Source: Ascarosepion bandense (lineage: Eukaryota > Mollusca > Cephalopoda > Sepiida > Sepiidae). From it: a DNA stretch of 64,000 bases. Shown here in pieces: positions 11,476 to 22,583 of the stretch. The translations under genes and the position numbers were made by a program. The notes under the pieces were generated by a model. It did not search any database. It saw only the letters and a program-made list of their open reading frames with translations, and was not told where the DNA came from. Position 1 is the stretch's first letter; every line of letters starts with the position of its first letter. The stretch lies in assembly GCA_037127315.1 (NCBI GenBank), contig JBBBDQ010000224.1, positions 7,575,001-7,639,000 of the forward strand, given 5' to 3'.

Positions 11476-12294
11476 GGGTGCGATGAATAAATTGACGCTA
11501 TTTTATCATTTTAATTTCGCGCATGCGCTTTGTTTGTTATTGATCTTGTCAACTAAACACTATAGTAGGTTCAGTTGGGCACCATTTGTGAGAAAAACAC
11601 AATGACGCAATTCACACTACTAAAAATTTGGAAACGATATGCTGTAGTGCTTAACATTTGCACCAGGGGCTCTAATACGAACATTTGAGAGTGTTTGGGT
11701 GTCAATTTGAGGATTAGAACAGCACTGGATGAGTCTAATGGTGATTATGAAGATGTTTTAAATGCATCACTAACGATGGGGACGTTATTCCACCATTTAT
11801 CTTCCCACAATGCCCTACACTCAACACGGAGGTCTGCATCAAGTGTTTTAAATAAGTAGTGTAGCTCTGGGTCAAGAAGGTGGTTGCTGAAAAACTATAT
11901 GTCTGACAATAGAACTCTGCACCATGCCACACAAGCAGGTGAAACTAGTCATGCCTGTCATACAATTTCTGCGACCCTGTCACCCCTTACATCTGGCCAC
12001 AAACATCCCAGACAGCAACATTGATTTGATTATTATGAGTGAGGCGCAATTGAGCGTGAGATGAACTTAAAGGCAAGGATTTATTAAATAAAGTGACCGT
12101 CCAGAAGAGCTACAGGAAAGTCCGAAATTGTCTGGCGGCCATGGTTGAAGCCAATGACTTGATTTCATTAAATAAATTTACTGTTTGGTGTTTCAATATA
12201 TTTTTGCATAATTTTGATAAATATATTTGCTTAAATAAGACGTCAGTGTTATTTTCATTTTTACGTAATCTAGACGATAATTCATCCATTGCAC
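11476..12294 (+). mobile_element. mariner-like relic M, copy 1
   Basis: It starts with the terminal sequence GGGTGCGATGAATAAATTG at a TA tract and ends with the matching inverted end near ATTCATCCATTGCAC. The interior is a decayed mariner transposase. The clearest part is the C-terminal block TVQKSYRKVRNCLAAMVEAND near 12,095-12,165, matching the family's R-RxRL-AVVEA-G ending. The DNA-binding domain and most of the catalytic centre are missing or scrambled, so this is a non-autonomous derivative moved by a related transposase. Copies 2 to 4 lie at 17.4, 28.9 and 39.6 kb in the same orientation. Confidence 0.75.
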
Positions 12295-12743
12295 ACTTTC
12301 TCTCTCTTTCTCTAATCCCTCTTTTGTGCAAGTTTTATTAAAAACGACTACTTAAATACACATGGGACCTAACAAAATCCATCTGCAACATATTCATTGA
12401 TATTACAAATATAATAGCCTTATCCGCATGTAAGAAAAAGGCTGAAAATAATGGAAGCATTACTAATTTTTAAAAAGTCGACACTCACTAACATCAACAA
12501 TTACCACGGCCACAAAGTGCTGATCGTGTTTGGAAAATGAAGCATTCCTATAACTCTAGATACATATACATTAAGTTAAAAATAAATATAAAATTATCTT
12601 TGATCATGTCTAACAGTATAGCGAAAACGCTCGGATATACAGTACATTCGGACAATTTCTAGATAATTTATATTCGGAAATGAAAATTTTAAAAACAAAA
12701 CAAGTTAAAAACAAATCTTAGCCGCATGTTTTTAACGAAAGTG

Positions 12744-12745
<2 letters not shown>
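12295..12745. other. AT-rich DNA, no recognised feature
   Basis: No motif seen. Confidence 0.5.

Positions 12746-12792
<47 letters not shown>
12746..12792 (+). repeat. (GT)n microsatellite
   Basis: About 23 GT units. A short (AATA)n run follows near 12,820. Confidence 0.95.
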
Positions 12793-12793
<1 letters not shown>

Positions 12794-12849
12794 CATGAAA
12801 TGAAACACTTTATAATGAGTAAATAAATAAATAAATAAAACGCTTCCAG

Positions 12850-13210
12850 AAAAGTAAACAACTAACTTATTGAGTTCAAATTTCTACCATATTGATGAAT
12901 GGCTGTTCTCCATCATACTTCTAAATTCTTGATTTCATCTTTTTAAAAAAATCTCATCCTTTGATGTAATAAACTTTTCAATGTTTCGATTGTCTCTTCA
13001 TTACTGGAGAATGTTTTATTGTGTATGAATGCTTAAATAAGAGATAATCAAAAAGAAAGATATCAGGTGAATATGATCGATGAGGCAACATTTCATAATT
13101 CAGGCAAAACAACTCATGATTGAAAAGCATTTGGCCGTGCGTTGACAAGAAGTAAAATTAAGTCATCCTTTTCACAGTTCTAGAATGTTTATTTTTCAAT
13201 TTTTCGTGCA
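12850..13210 (-). mobile_element. mariner (DD34D type) transposase C-terminal relic
   Basis: On the minus strand, 13,170-12,880 reads as a mariner end. A degenerate remnant of the DNARPH motif (STHGQM) is followed by NYEMLPHRSYSPDI and then DYLLFKH, which fits the family blocks ending in HPPYSPDL and DYHLF. Then come blocks corresponding to the C-terminal FF-KGI and RW regions. The third catalytic Asp (YSPD) is retained, the second is lost. This is a different mariner lineage from relic M. No terminal inverted repeats were identified. Confidence 0.65.
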
Positions 13211-13224
13211 TATACTCAAGTTTT

Positions 13225-13560
13225 TTTTTTTATCATATCACCCCAAGCAAGGCGATAACGCCACTGATGCGCAGGGGGCTACGTAAGGGTAAAAAGAATG
13301 GAAAATAAAAACCGGAAGCCACATCCTAAACAGGGAACAAGGGATGAGCCTCTTCACCTGTTCAATAGATGTGGGTGGAGTGTGAACCGGGCGATAGTTT
13401 AGTTTAGTCTATCTACTCCAATTGAAAAAAAAATTTTAAAAAAAAGGAAAGAGTGAAAAGATTTGAAAAGAGAAAACCGGAAACCGTATCCTAAACAGGA
13501 AACAAGGGATGAGCCTCTTCACCTGTTCAATAGATGTGGGTGGAATGAAGAAAATTTTCA
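13225..13560 (-). repeat. LINE 3' tail copy 2, with an internal duplication
   Basis: On the minus strand this ends in the LINE-tail signature (accccctgcgcatcagtgg, then a ccttgcttggggtga block, then poly-T/A). Upstream of it a block of about 70 bp containing cctaaacaggaaacaaggga (plus strand) is present twice, at about 13,308-13,380 and 13,474-13,543. The duplication suggests a tandem or double insertion of the same tail. Confidence 0.65.
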
Positions 13561-13825
13561 ATTACTCTCTCTACTGTGACTGGTTAGAATCTTGGAATAG
13601 CATTTCTGGAAGAAATTGCAAATTAACAAAAGAAAATTTCACTGCTTAGCATCATACAACCTATGCATTTCTAGAACTGACCAAGTATTTGCAAAGAAGA
13701 ATTGAAAATGCTATACATATTATCTGGCAAATTTCAAACCGATCAACTTGAGGCAAGATTTGGTCAGTACGCGCTATATAGCGTTAAGGAATTCAGTTTA
13801 AATTGTAGACAACGACCATGGAGAT
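13561..13825. other. AT-rich DNA, no recognised feature
   Basis: No motif seen. Confidence 0.5.
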
Positions 13826-14254
13826 GTGGACGGATTAATAACGGCATTTCGTGTGGCCCTTTTTGACATGCATATGGACAGTCTCAAGGCTCTGGTAGAA
13901 GATGTCATGGCTGATGATAACATCCGGAGTAAATACGGAATGACACCGTTAATGTTGTCCAAACGCAGCGTTAAACTGCCGGCTGTATTATTTTTCTTAG
14001 AACATCCCATGTACAAGGCGGTTGATAAAATACAGACTATGGAAACTTTACATGCCTGCTCTGTCCTTGATGGAGATTCGGATATTACTCAGTGGATTTG
14101 CGCGAGATTGCGTTCAGTAATTCAGCAAAAAGAATGAGATTTTGAGACTTCAAGACAATTAATTGCATCTTACATTTCAGATAGTCTTGAATCTCGAAAG
14201 GCTTTTAGCAAAAAACTAATAGCATTTACATTCAGTCACTGCAAACCGCTTTCA
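13826..14254 (+). pseudogene. ankyrin/FEM-1-like gene fragment, copy 1
   Basis: An open frame of 103 codons (13,826-14,137) contains one ankyrin-like repeat (SLKALVEDVMADDNIRSK followed by YGMTPLMLS). It continues into a block resembling the post-ankyrin region of FEM-1 proteins (FFLEHP, VDKIQTMETLHACSVL). FEM-1 proteins are substrate receptors of cullin-RING ubiquitin ligases and are about 600 residues, so this is only a small part. The first Met is arbitrary, because the similarity has no proper start. The match to FEM-1 is by motif only. A truncated copy or an exon is possible. Codon use and GC content are higher than in the neighbouring repeats. Confidence 0.45.
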
Positions 14255-14283
14255 TCGCCAAACAGAGAAACAATTGGGATAAG

Positions 14284-14702
14284 TCTCAAGGCTCTGGTAG
14301 AAGTCAGGGCTGATGCTAACATCCGGAGTAAAGATGAAACGACACCGATAATATTGTATGCATGGATCCTCAACCTGCCGGCTGTCTTATATTTCTTAGA
14401 ACATCCCAGGTACAATGAGATTGATAAAATACAGACTACGGAAGCTTTGAATGCCTGCTCTGTACTTGGAAATTCGGATATATCTTATTGGATTCACGCG
14501 TTAAAAATGAGCCAAAGCGGATTAGACCGCCTCTCATTATTAATGACGCGCTAGATTGCGTTCAGGAATTCAGCACAAAGAGTGAGATTTTGAGATTTCA
14601 AGACAATCAGTTGCAGCCTACTTTTAAGACAGTCTTGAGTTTCGAAATTTTTTTTGGCGAGAAGTAGTAGCATTTACATTCAGTCACTTCTGTAACCGCT
14701 TT
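14284..14702 (+). pseudogene. ankyrin/FEM-1-like gene fragment, copy 2 (tandem duplicate)
   Basis: This starts with the same cagtctcaaggctctggtag-type block as copy 1 and encodes SLKALVEVRADANIRSKDE, then AVLYFLEHPRYNEIDKIQTT and EALNACSVLGNSDISYW. Translation similarity to copy 1 is high and continues into the shared 3' flank (catttacattcagtcact in both). The tandem offset is about 420 bp. The frame ends at 14,554. Two diverged copies of the same exon-like piece suggest a decaying tandem gene family or duplicated exons. Confidence 0.45.
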
Positions 14703-15554
14703 AATAAAATAAACCATGGGATCAGGGCCGTAGCTGATGATAAAAAATAAAACAACGGACACAGAGAAAATTGCCCGGATTTATTAGTTGACAATGTGAT
14801 GACGTCATCAGTGTCATCCGTTTCCAGAAACTTTGATTTTTGTGGATTTTTTGGGCTATTCCAATGGAAATTAGGTACAGAACGTGAACGAAAGCAGGAA
14901 ATCGGGTTCGGACTTTCTGAGTATAACCAGTCTTTTCTCCCAAAATTAATAAATAAACAGATTTTTACTGCGTTCATTCGGATATTTTCTTTGTTTTTCT
15001 TGTTGCTTTTCCTTGAAAGACCATCATACAGTAGCCATTAAATTTTGAAGGTGCAATAGAAGTTTCTGGATATTGTTTTAATGATTAAGTTGCATCTAAC
15101 TACTGCTTTATTCTCTTACTGTTATCAAAAACTATCTATTTCTAATCGCATGTAATAATTCAATGCAAAATTTTCTTTTTCTAGCTTATACTCATACGGT
15201 AAGTATTATATATATATATAATTTTAAAAGTAGCTAAGTCGTTATTCAATTGTCTCAAAATATCATATATTTTTTAATATAGGCATTCACTTTTAGTGAA
15301 ATTTCCACTTGCAAATATAAAACAGTTTAAGCACTGAATTTATCAGATCTACTTAATAGAATATTTAACTGTGTTCTATTGAAAGAGCGCGGTCAATCTT
15401 TTATGCAAGTATTTCTGATGACTCAGATATGTTTAATATCAAAACAGAATCGTTTTATACGTTTTGTGGATTCTGATTCTATTTTTTCGTCCAGTATGTA
15501 GCCCTATAATGTATAAACAAATACCGGGACAAATTACCTCTGCTTACTTCTGCA

Positions 15555-15556
<2 letters not shown>
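14703..15556. other. AT-rich DNA, no recognised feature
   Basis: Frames at 14,796 (plus) and 14,684 (minus) overlap on opposite strands and carry no motif. Confidence 0.45.

Positions 15557-15611
<55 letters not shown>
15557..15611 (+). repeat. (AT)n microsatellite
   Basis: About 27 AT units. Confidence 0.95.
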
Positions 15612-15614
<3 letters not shown>

Positions 15615-16715
15615 CTGAATTGTTATTACTTTTATATCTCAGAAGCACTGAACAATTGGTGCACTGAATTGCTCTCTACACCATAAATGAATTTCCATGT
15701 TAGATTGTGAGATGCAAATGCTTTAAATGAAATTTGTCAGAAAGCTCATATTCCTCCGACTCTTGAGTGTTAAGAAAACGAACAACAGATCTTGAAAATG
15801 GCACTATGCCAAAATTGCAATGGTCTGTTGTTCATCATGTATACTTAACACTTGTTCACAGAATGTTGTTCGATTTATAAAATGTCTTTCTTATGGTAAA
15901 TCTAAAAAAATAAAAGTCGTGATGAAAAGTCTTTACTTTTTTCATATATTAATCGTTTACATTAAGCTACATTCGCCTTTTTACAATGAGAATTTATTTT
16001 TCGATATCCTGCTTGTTTGCAAGAAGCCATTTTCTTATGATCAATTTAAAGTCATTTTAAATTAGGGAGTTTTTAAATCCTGACAAACGAGGCATTGTGA
16101 AGAGAATCTTGGTATCTTTCGCTTGTGTTGCTATAGTACCGGCAATTTCTTTATTAAACGCCACAGTTTAATAGCATACGTATCTATTTACTCACATCAG
16201 AATACATTTATATAAATATATTTCCACAACTATTGGAAAAACTATGACAAAACTAAGAAATTTAGCCGAAATCACACTCAAACTAAATGTAGCACAAGGC
16301 CAATGGCTTCCACAAATAATAGGACCATTAATCATTTCATCAGGTAATGACTTTGGTCTCGTCGTTCGAACATTATTATCCCTAACCCACATCGCCCTGG
16401 TAGTACGCTTATATATTAGTAGAATAGACTATGAAAATGTGGTCAAATAGATAAAATTAATCTAGCTAGCGTACAGCTATGAGTTCATTCTCAAAAAGTC
16501 ATGAATTCATTATATTTTAATTTATTCGAACATTTTTTCAATATTATAGATGTTATTATAGACATAAAGATTTGGCCAATTACTCTTCGTCCACTTCCAG
16601 GTGCCCATTGTTTAGCTTATATAGGAGGATTATTGTGTTATTTTGTCTCTTTTATGCAAGATTTTATTCGTTTCTGCCGAACTCGTATATATTGTTTCGT
16701 AGCCCGACATTGAAC
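15612..16715. other. AT-rich DNA with unassigned short frames
   Basis: Plus-strand frames at 15,820, 16,244 and 16,501 carry no recognisable domain. The 16.2-16.7 kb part may be a decayed element, since it leads into a hammerhead-like motif. Confidence 0.4.
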
Positions 16716-16760
16716 AATTGAAGGTGGCCAAAGGGTTTTTGGCCGAAATGTGTCAATCAT
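16716..16760 (+). ncRNA. weak hammerhead-like motif
   Basis: UUGAAGG is followed by a strong 7-bp helix GGCCAAA/UUUGGCC and GAAA (16,745-16,748). The second core box has A9 changed to G and there is no good helix I. It is probably a degenerate relative of the motif at 25.1 kb. Confidence 0.25.
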
Positions 16761-16854
16761 AATTTCTATGATAATCAAGATGAGAACAATATTTGGAATA
16801 AATTTATGCAGCAACTTAAGATATTTTGAATCATTTCATTCCGAGTAAGACAAT

Positions 16855-17000
16855 AAAGTCAGTAAGACGCAAGTGGGTTACTGGGGGTGAAAGAGAAAGA
16901 GGAAACATTAGTAGAAGCAGTGCGAAAACCACTCCTAAACAGGAAACAACGTCTAAACGTCTAATCTTGTTTAAAATACGGAAAAGTGTGTAAAGTGGGC
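16855..17000 (-). repeat. LINE 3' tail copy 3 (degenerate)
   Basis: On the minus strand it shares the LINE-tail order: a cctgtttaggagtgg-type block, then pyrimidine-rich sequence and a cagtaaccca block. The terminal cttgcttgggg block is missing or lost. Confidence 0.4.
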
Positions 17001-17368
17001 GATTGGATTAAATTAATTAATTCAATCTCAGATCAATGATCAATAATTAATACGAATAAAGCTTGTAGATCCGAGTGGGGTTGTTTGGAACGTTTCATTC
17101 CTTGCAATAATCAATAAACTATGATTTTTTATATATTACAAAAGCTGTCCCCAAGTTTGATTCCTTCTTTTAAAATATCGACTTGTACTTGGGTTGAAGA
17201 AATATTACCTGACATCTACTCAACATCTTTTTATAACCTCGTCTAAGATTCCCTCTTCCAGTAAATACACGACTCCGGTGAGAATGTATTAAAGACATGC
17301 AGTAATTACAAAGCAGGAAAACAGAAAAGTACTGACATATTATGGTACTGACCCAATATATATATATT

Positions 17369-18150
17369 GGGTGCGATGGGTAAATCTTCGTTATTTTGTA
17401 TTTTTTATATTTGTACATGGATGTTGTTTGTTTTCTGCACGGTATAGAAGGGTTATTCTGAGATAAAAAAAAAAAATGACGTAACTCATTCTGCTAAAAA
17501 TTTGGAAACAGCATGCTGTACTGTTTGGCATTCACACCGGAAGCTCCAGTACAAATATTTCAGAGTGTGTTTGTGTCAATTTAAAGATTAGGAAAGAGTT
17601 GAATGAGTTTAAAACTGATTAAAAAGGTACGGCAGCTCGGAAAATCCACTTTGATCATTCTGATAAAAAAAAGAACCGAGTTTGTTGGTAAGAAACTCAG
17701 ACTCAACATGGAGACCTACATCGAGTTCCTTGAGGAGGTAGTGCTGCCCTGGCTCAAGAGTGTGTCTGCTGAAAATTCTATGTCTGTTAACAGGACTCTG
17801 CATTATGCTGCAGAAGCAGAAGAACCTAGTCAGCTCTGTCAGATAATTCCTACGACCACATCACTACTTATATATGACCATCAACCTCTCCAGACTGCAA
17901 ACCCCTTGATTATCATCAGCAGTGAGTAATTGTGCAAGAGACCAACAAAACTCGTTCAAACACCAAAGATGAACTGAAAGCAAGGATTATGACTGCATTC
18001 ACTAACTAAAACAAGGAGACCGTCTAAAAGATATGCAAGAGATTACGAAGTCATCTGGAGGTCTGTTTAGAGACAATGGGGATTTCATTGAATAAATTAA
18101 CTCTTGAGCTCTTGAATATTTCAAGATATTTTTTTTTGTTTAGTTTTCGT
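17369..18150 (+). mobile_element. mariner-like relic M, copy 2
   Basis: It begins with GGGTGCGATGGGTAAATC after a TA-rich tract. The interior holds the best-preserved transposase piece of this family: LNMETYIEFLEEVVLPWLKS (about 17,698-17,757) followed by a decayed catalytic segment, then ERETNKT-like and TKDELKARIMTAFTN blocks near 17,940-18,010 and a decayed R-RLE ending near 18,050. These match the second half of mariner transposases. Residues 1 to about 180 of the family are absent and the 3' terminal repeat is lost in a (TA)n tract. Confidence 0.75.
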
Positions 18151-18151
18151 A

Positions 18152-18180
<29 letters not shown>
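18151..18180 (+). repeat. (TA)n microsatellite at mariner copy 2 end
   Basis: About 14 TA units directly after the truncated mariner end. Confidence 0.95.
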
Positions 18181-18183
<3 letters not shown>

Positions 18184-18944
18184 CGCTGGAGTCAGTACTG
18201 GCTGGCGAATTTGTGTTGAGGTCAGTATTCACTTTTTTATTTCTATATGCTCTATCCCTGATATGGAGCGCTTTTACCCATAAATATAGCATACCTTAAA
18301 AAATTTGCATCGTATACATAAATGAAACTTTTAAAATAAATACAGAAACTTACTGGCTAATTGATTTTTTCTGGAAAATATCTTCAAGCCATAATTGGTG
18401 TGTTTTCTCAATGTCATGATAAAAAGACTAGTAAATAAGCTCACATTCAGTCATTATAGGATGAAAACACTCAAAACGGGAGTGTTAAAGTTTCAAATAC
18501 ACTAATATTGCTATATTTCCTTTCTGTTTGGAGCGAAAAAAGATATCGGGGGGACTCTATAAGGCAGAGGTCTTCAATTATTTTATATACTTACTATAAA
18601 TCAATGTATATGTATATACCAACACAATATATATGATTTGCATTAAGTACATTGAATAAGCTTTGAGTAATTTGAAACAAATGATAAACGCAATCCACTC
18701 AAGGATTTGTTAACTTAAAGCCATCATTTGCCGGAAAAATTTACAATCCCGCATTGGAAGATATTCATTTAGCATATGTGAGACTATGTTGTTAACCGAG
18801 GCTATATATTGTTTTTTTTTGTTTTGTTTTTTTTCCAATATTGACATTTACTAAGCTTAATTTGGTCAGATAAAGTAAGGTTCGTATTCAGAAACAGTTG
18901 TCAGTGAAACAATATTTCTAACTACTGTGGCTTATCTGAGGCCA
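18181..18944. other. AT-rich DNA, no recognised feature
   Basis: No motif. A ggcagaggtcttcaa string at 18,561 resembles an hAT end but has no partner. Confidence 0.45.
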
Positions 18945-19120
18945 GAAAGGAAGAAGGTAGGTTTAACCAGTGGATTAGAATAACAAAACATATATACAAA
19001 CACGAGTGTTAGTGATTGGCAAATAGAAGTGTAAGTTCAAAAAGTTTTTACGACTGCCTATTGGCTGCCTCACAGCTGCGTCCCCGGAAGAGTTCATTCC
19101 TTGTAGATAGGATACCATAA
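18945..19120 (+). repeat. repeat R, copy 2
   Basis: Same block order as the repeat inside the Tc1 relic at 7.1-7.3 kb: a gtaggtttaa start, gtgttagt, a ctgcctattg block, and a ccg...agagt ending. Same orientation. Class unknown. Confidence 0.5.
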
Positions 19121-20260
19121 TACTAACAGTCGCGTCAATATATTTTAGATTAACTTAAAGATATGGTAAGTATGCCAAGGAGATTCGAATCCGACGCAAG
19201 ATTCACATGATAATCTTTGTTTTACAATAAAGAATAAAAGAACGAAAGACAAGTGGAAAGCAAAGAGATAAAATGAAAGAAACTCAAAGAGAACAAAAAT
19301 AAAAATGAAAAGAAAAAATATATAGTGGATTACAAAGAGACTAACAAAGAATAAAAGCTTCGAGAAAGAAGGGAGGCTAGAACTGTTGAGGAAAAGACAA
19401 GAAAAAACGAAAGAAGCGTGGAAGAAAACACGGAGGGAATCTATTTAATGTAGCCAGAAATGGAAGGCGGCGCGATGCAGGTTTTGGCTTGGGTAAAGGT
19501 GACTAAATTAATACCACAGGGCACAGCATGTATAAATTGAACTCTGAGGCAAGTGTAAAAGAAGGCAGAAGTATCTTGGTTGATATTTAATAAAATCTAT
19601 AGAAACTAAAAGAACAAGATGGATAAACAAGCAACGATCAAGGTTGAAAATGAATAATCGGACAAACAAATAAATGGTACAAACAAAGGGAGACAAAATT
19701 AATAAGTTTATATCTTTCTCTATTAATTTTGCCTGAATCCTTGTCTGTGATGAAAAAAGTTAGCCACGTTTTATCACCAAACATGTTTTCACTATTGAAA
19801 CAGTTTTAGAAAGAGACAGAGTAGTATATATTAGGCCATTGCTTGTGATGTCACTGAATTATCAAGAGAATGAGAAAGAGCAGTAAAATAAAATTGTTCC
19901 GCAAGTAAAAAAAGGACATTATTAAAAATTCTCAGAATTAATATTATTGAACAACATAATATATGTTCCATTGTTTCTATCATCTTCCTAACAAATTCAT
20001 CGTTCCATCCTTAAAAAAAAAAATTAAAAATTCTCAGTGAAATACTGTACTGGTAACTTTTTAATTTTTTTAAAAAACTTAAATTTTATTAATTACGATA
20101 ATGCTGAAAGGCTAGGGTTAATGGTAATCCAATATATTCTAATATATTTCCCAAATATATCTAGGTTGCAGAGCATCTCTATGAAGTATGTGGCGGAATT
20201 TGTTGTACCTCTTTGCGTAGTCTCTGAAACACATGTACACATGCCTTTGTATTGCCCTTT
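19121..20260. other. AT-rich DNA with a purine-rich tract
   Basis: 19,225-19,440 is strongly purine-rich (imperfect GAAA/GAGA runs). Otherwise nothing is recognised. Confidence 0.55.
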
Positions 20261-20525
20261 CTGATAAGGTTATGAGCATAGTAATTGCGTTCCCTGTTTT
20301 ATTACGCTGTTTGTTCGGTGGAGTTCACATTCTTTTGCGCCTAACGTCAAAATAGTGCTAAATCGATATGTGTCTTTCAGTGTACTGCCCCTGTTGTAGA
20401 TTTCATTTATTATTTATGTAATTTTGTCTACGCCGAAATTGTTTAAGGCAATCTGCAACTCTATTACAATAACGTCCGGGCCTACTGCTTTGTTTCTATT
20501 AAATTTTTCAAAGCAAAATCATATG
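20261..20525 (-). mobile_element. LINE reverse transcriptase fragment (RT N-terminal part)
   Basis: A minus-strand frame with one stop reads KAVGPDVIVIELQIALNN, then GVDKIT, NEIYNRGS and AKECELHRT. This is the order of RT blocks 0 to 2 in a widespread non-LTR family (KA-GPD followed by ECELHRT). The palm catalytic motif lies further downstream and is missing. The C-terminal part of a related element is at 49.95-50.35 kb on the other strand. Confidence 0.7.
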
Positions 20526-21239
20526 ACACCATAATTCACTTGAATAAAGAGTAACTTGGGAAATTTGTCAACTCAGCTTCGATGAGAGTTTCTAGTTTGT
20601 TTAATGCATGTATTTACTTAGGTTAATCTATTACATGATAAAAATCCTGTGAAAATTGAAAGTGGAATAAATGTTTTTGCTAACTTATAACTCTATATGT
20701 AAGTGTATGGCATTTGTAATGATTAATTATAAATCAGCTAATATTCCTCAAATAAGGTTTCAGAAAATGATATTTTATTTTTGAAAGATTTTTGATAAAG
20801 AGACATAGTGTGCTGACAGATGGCTAAAATTGTGATAAATAAGGGATTTTTAGCGATTTCGAAACAAAAAAATCTATCCATTGAATTTTAATTAGTTGTG
20901 AAATACAGAAAAGTATTTTGCTGATTAGAAACATTAAATGAACTCTGTTAACTGTGAATTAAGACTAAAATAAGCGCTTCAAGAAAGATATTTCATCTTT
21001 TTAAATTAATTTTAAACATTAGGTGTCGTGTTTCTGTTGTACCTATAATTAATTTATATGCTTCAAAATTTGTTTATAGTCAGTGGTGAATCTAAGGTCA
21101 TTATTGCAATCATAATATGATATATGTACTTCGGAATTATTTTAAAAGGCTGTTTTGTGTTGTTTATCGTTAGTGTACATCAGGTTAAGATAAATTAATA
21201 ATGTTTATATTATTGTTTACATCAGGTTTGTTTATATTT
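20526..21239. other. AT-rich DNA, no recognised feature
   Basis: No motif seen. Confidence 0.5.
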
Positions 21240-21430
21240 CTGAGATGAAATATTGTAAATATATACATTTTTCGGACTGTCGTCCTCATCTTTATTGTCA
21301 TATCAACGACGTTTGGGCCGTTGTATCCTCCGGCCTTCTTCAGTTGATATATGTTGGAATTTTTAACCGAACCCTTTATTTAATCAATGGGCTAGGCGTC
21401 CATCACTACAGTAGCGTTGTTTTTGTCAGC
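21240..21430 (-). repeat. family E pLTR, left copy (minus orientation)
   Basis: Reverse complement of the block at 21.67-21.79 kb: a taaataaagggt block, a ribozyme-like core, then gacaataaagatgagga and a cgaaaaat block. Together they form a long inverted repeat around a short PLE coding remnant. Confidence 0.75.
21301..21352 (-). ncRNA. hammerhead-like motif, family E left copy (mutated core)
   Basis: Minus strand: CUGAAGA, one extra A, helix II GGCCG/CGGCC, then CAAA where GAAA is expected (G12 changed to C), then palindromic ACGU and C as the cleavage base. Helix I pairs AUAUCAA with UUGAUAU, one base out of register after an apparent C deletion. It would be inactive as it stands. Confidence 0.5.
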
Positions 21431-21600
21431 TGGTACTATGAAGATGTCGTTCCTCGTTACAATTTTGATTGCCAGCTTCTCCAGTTTAGTTATGCTTGAT
21501 TTGAGCAGCTTGTTTTTCTCCGGTTTCTGTCTCACTTTCTCTTTTATCTCATCTGCCCGAGCGTCAAGAATGTTCAAGGAATGATGTCTAAATATGGTAT
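21392..21600 (-). mobile_element. Penelope-like element fragment (N-terminal region)
   Basis: A minus-strand frame (21,577-21,392) ends in IVTRNDIFIVPADKNNATVV, the conserved segment before the RT in Penelope-like elements (IVPADKGNATVVMD in the family). The upstream residues are lysine-rich and helical, as expected. The RT and GIY-YIG parts are absent. It lies between inverted family E pLTRs, so this is an internally deleted element. Confidence 0.75.
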
Positions 21601-21669
21601 CCGCCTGATGGTTGTTGCGAAATTGAGACCCTTTTTCAGTACTGGATCTTCAGAGGAATTCAGGTGGTG

Positions 21670-21795
21670 TTGACTAAATAAAGGGTAAGATTAAAAATTC
21701 CAACGTATATTACCTGAAGAAGGACGGAGCGTGCGACAGCCAAAACGTCGTGAATATGACAATAAAGATGAGGATAAAAGTTCGAAAAATATAAA
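21670..21795 (+). repeat. family E pLTR, right copy (plus orientation)
   Basis: Inverted partner of the 21.24-21.43 kb copy, with the same ribozyme-like core and downstream gacaataaagatgaggat block. Confidence 0.75.
21704..21757 (+). ncRNA. hammerhead-like motif, family E right copy (mutated core)
   Basis: CUGAAGA (21,714-21,720), one extra A, a partly paired helix II ending GCC, then AAAA in place of GAAA (G12 to A, a CpG-type change), then palindromic ACGT (21,745-21,748) and C as the cleavage base. Helix I pairs UUAC with GUGA (one wobble). The G12 loss would abolish activity. Confidence 0.5.
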
Positions 21796-22129
21796 TAGTG
21801 TAAAACATCAGAATAGTTTTTGTGTCCTTTTTGCTCAAATATCTTAGGGCTAATTTTATTTCCTCAAAAATGAATTAATTGTTGATAATTATTTGTTTTA
21901 TGTAGACCAATGTTTGTAGAATAAGATGCAGGAAACAAATACATTTACTCTATTAATTTTGTTTTTATGGCAGGTATAATATATCTTTCACTTTTGTAAT
22001 TATGAAGGCAAGAGTATTTGCTTGTAGTTATTTTATATCATTATATAAAAACAGAATTACAAAATCGTAAGAAATTCATAGCAACTATTAAAACATCAAG
22101 GAAATTGCTTTATTATTAACGTGCAGTGC
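21796..22129. other. AT-rich DNA, no recognised feature
   Basis: No motif seen. Confidence 0.5.
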
Positions 22130-22420
22130 ACAGTTTTCCTCGACAATTTATTTAAGATTATTCTTTATTTTCGCCTACCTTTTTTTTTTTCGTTAGCATA
22201 AATATGTTATTCATATATCGAGAATATTTTATCAATTTGGCAAAATTATTAGATATTTTGTTGTCTACATATGTCATACATAGATAAAATAGGACCTAGT
22301 GGTGAACCCATAACTATCCAATGTCTATATGCAAAATATTTGTTTTGTGCAGAATATTAAAAGCTTACATAGATTTGTAGGCTGAATATTATGAGATGGG
22401 AACGAATAATGTTTACATAT
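22130..22420 (-). mobile_element. Penelope-like element RT palm fragment
   Basis: Minus-strand translation gives MGSPLGPILS at about 22,310, the universally conserved RT block 4 of PLEs, followed by FAKLIKY-like sequence and YMNNIFMLTKK at about 22,217 in the position of the catalytic YVDD. Both catalytic aspartates are replaced by Asn, so the RT is dead. Frameshifts separate the blocks. Confidence 0.55.
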
Positions 22421-22583
22421 ATTCTGCATTAATCTATAGCTTCGGTGACACGGATATTCAAAGGAATTTTAATGATCAACGAAATTAGAGTACAGTATAG
22501 TCTGTTATTTGAGTGCACTGTTCCATTGAGTGCATGAGAAAACGAACAATTCACTTAATGGTTAAGCATGGAGGGATTAGTTA
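22421..22583. other. AT-rich DNA before the hAT insertion
   Basis: No motif seen. Confidence 0.4.

Noticed and set aside
14684..15041. Overlapping 81- to 97-codon frames on both strands
   Set aside because: Neither has a recognisable domain. Mutual overlap in AT-rich DNA suggests chance.
17355..17374. Palindrome cccaatatatatatattggg at the start of mariner copy 2
   Set aside because: It arises from a TA tract beside the mariner end and has no independent partner.
18555..18580. ggcagaggtcttcaa, similar to hAT terminal repeats
   Set aside because: No inverted partner, no 8-bp target duplication and no transposase remnant nearby.
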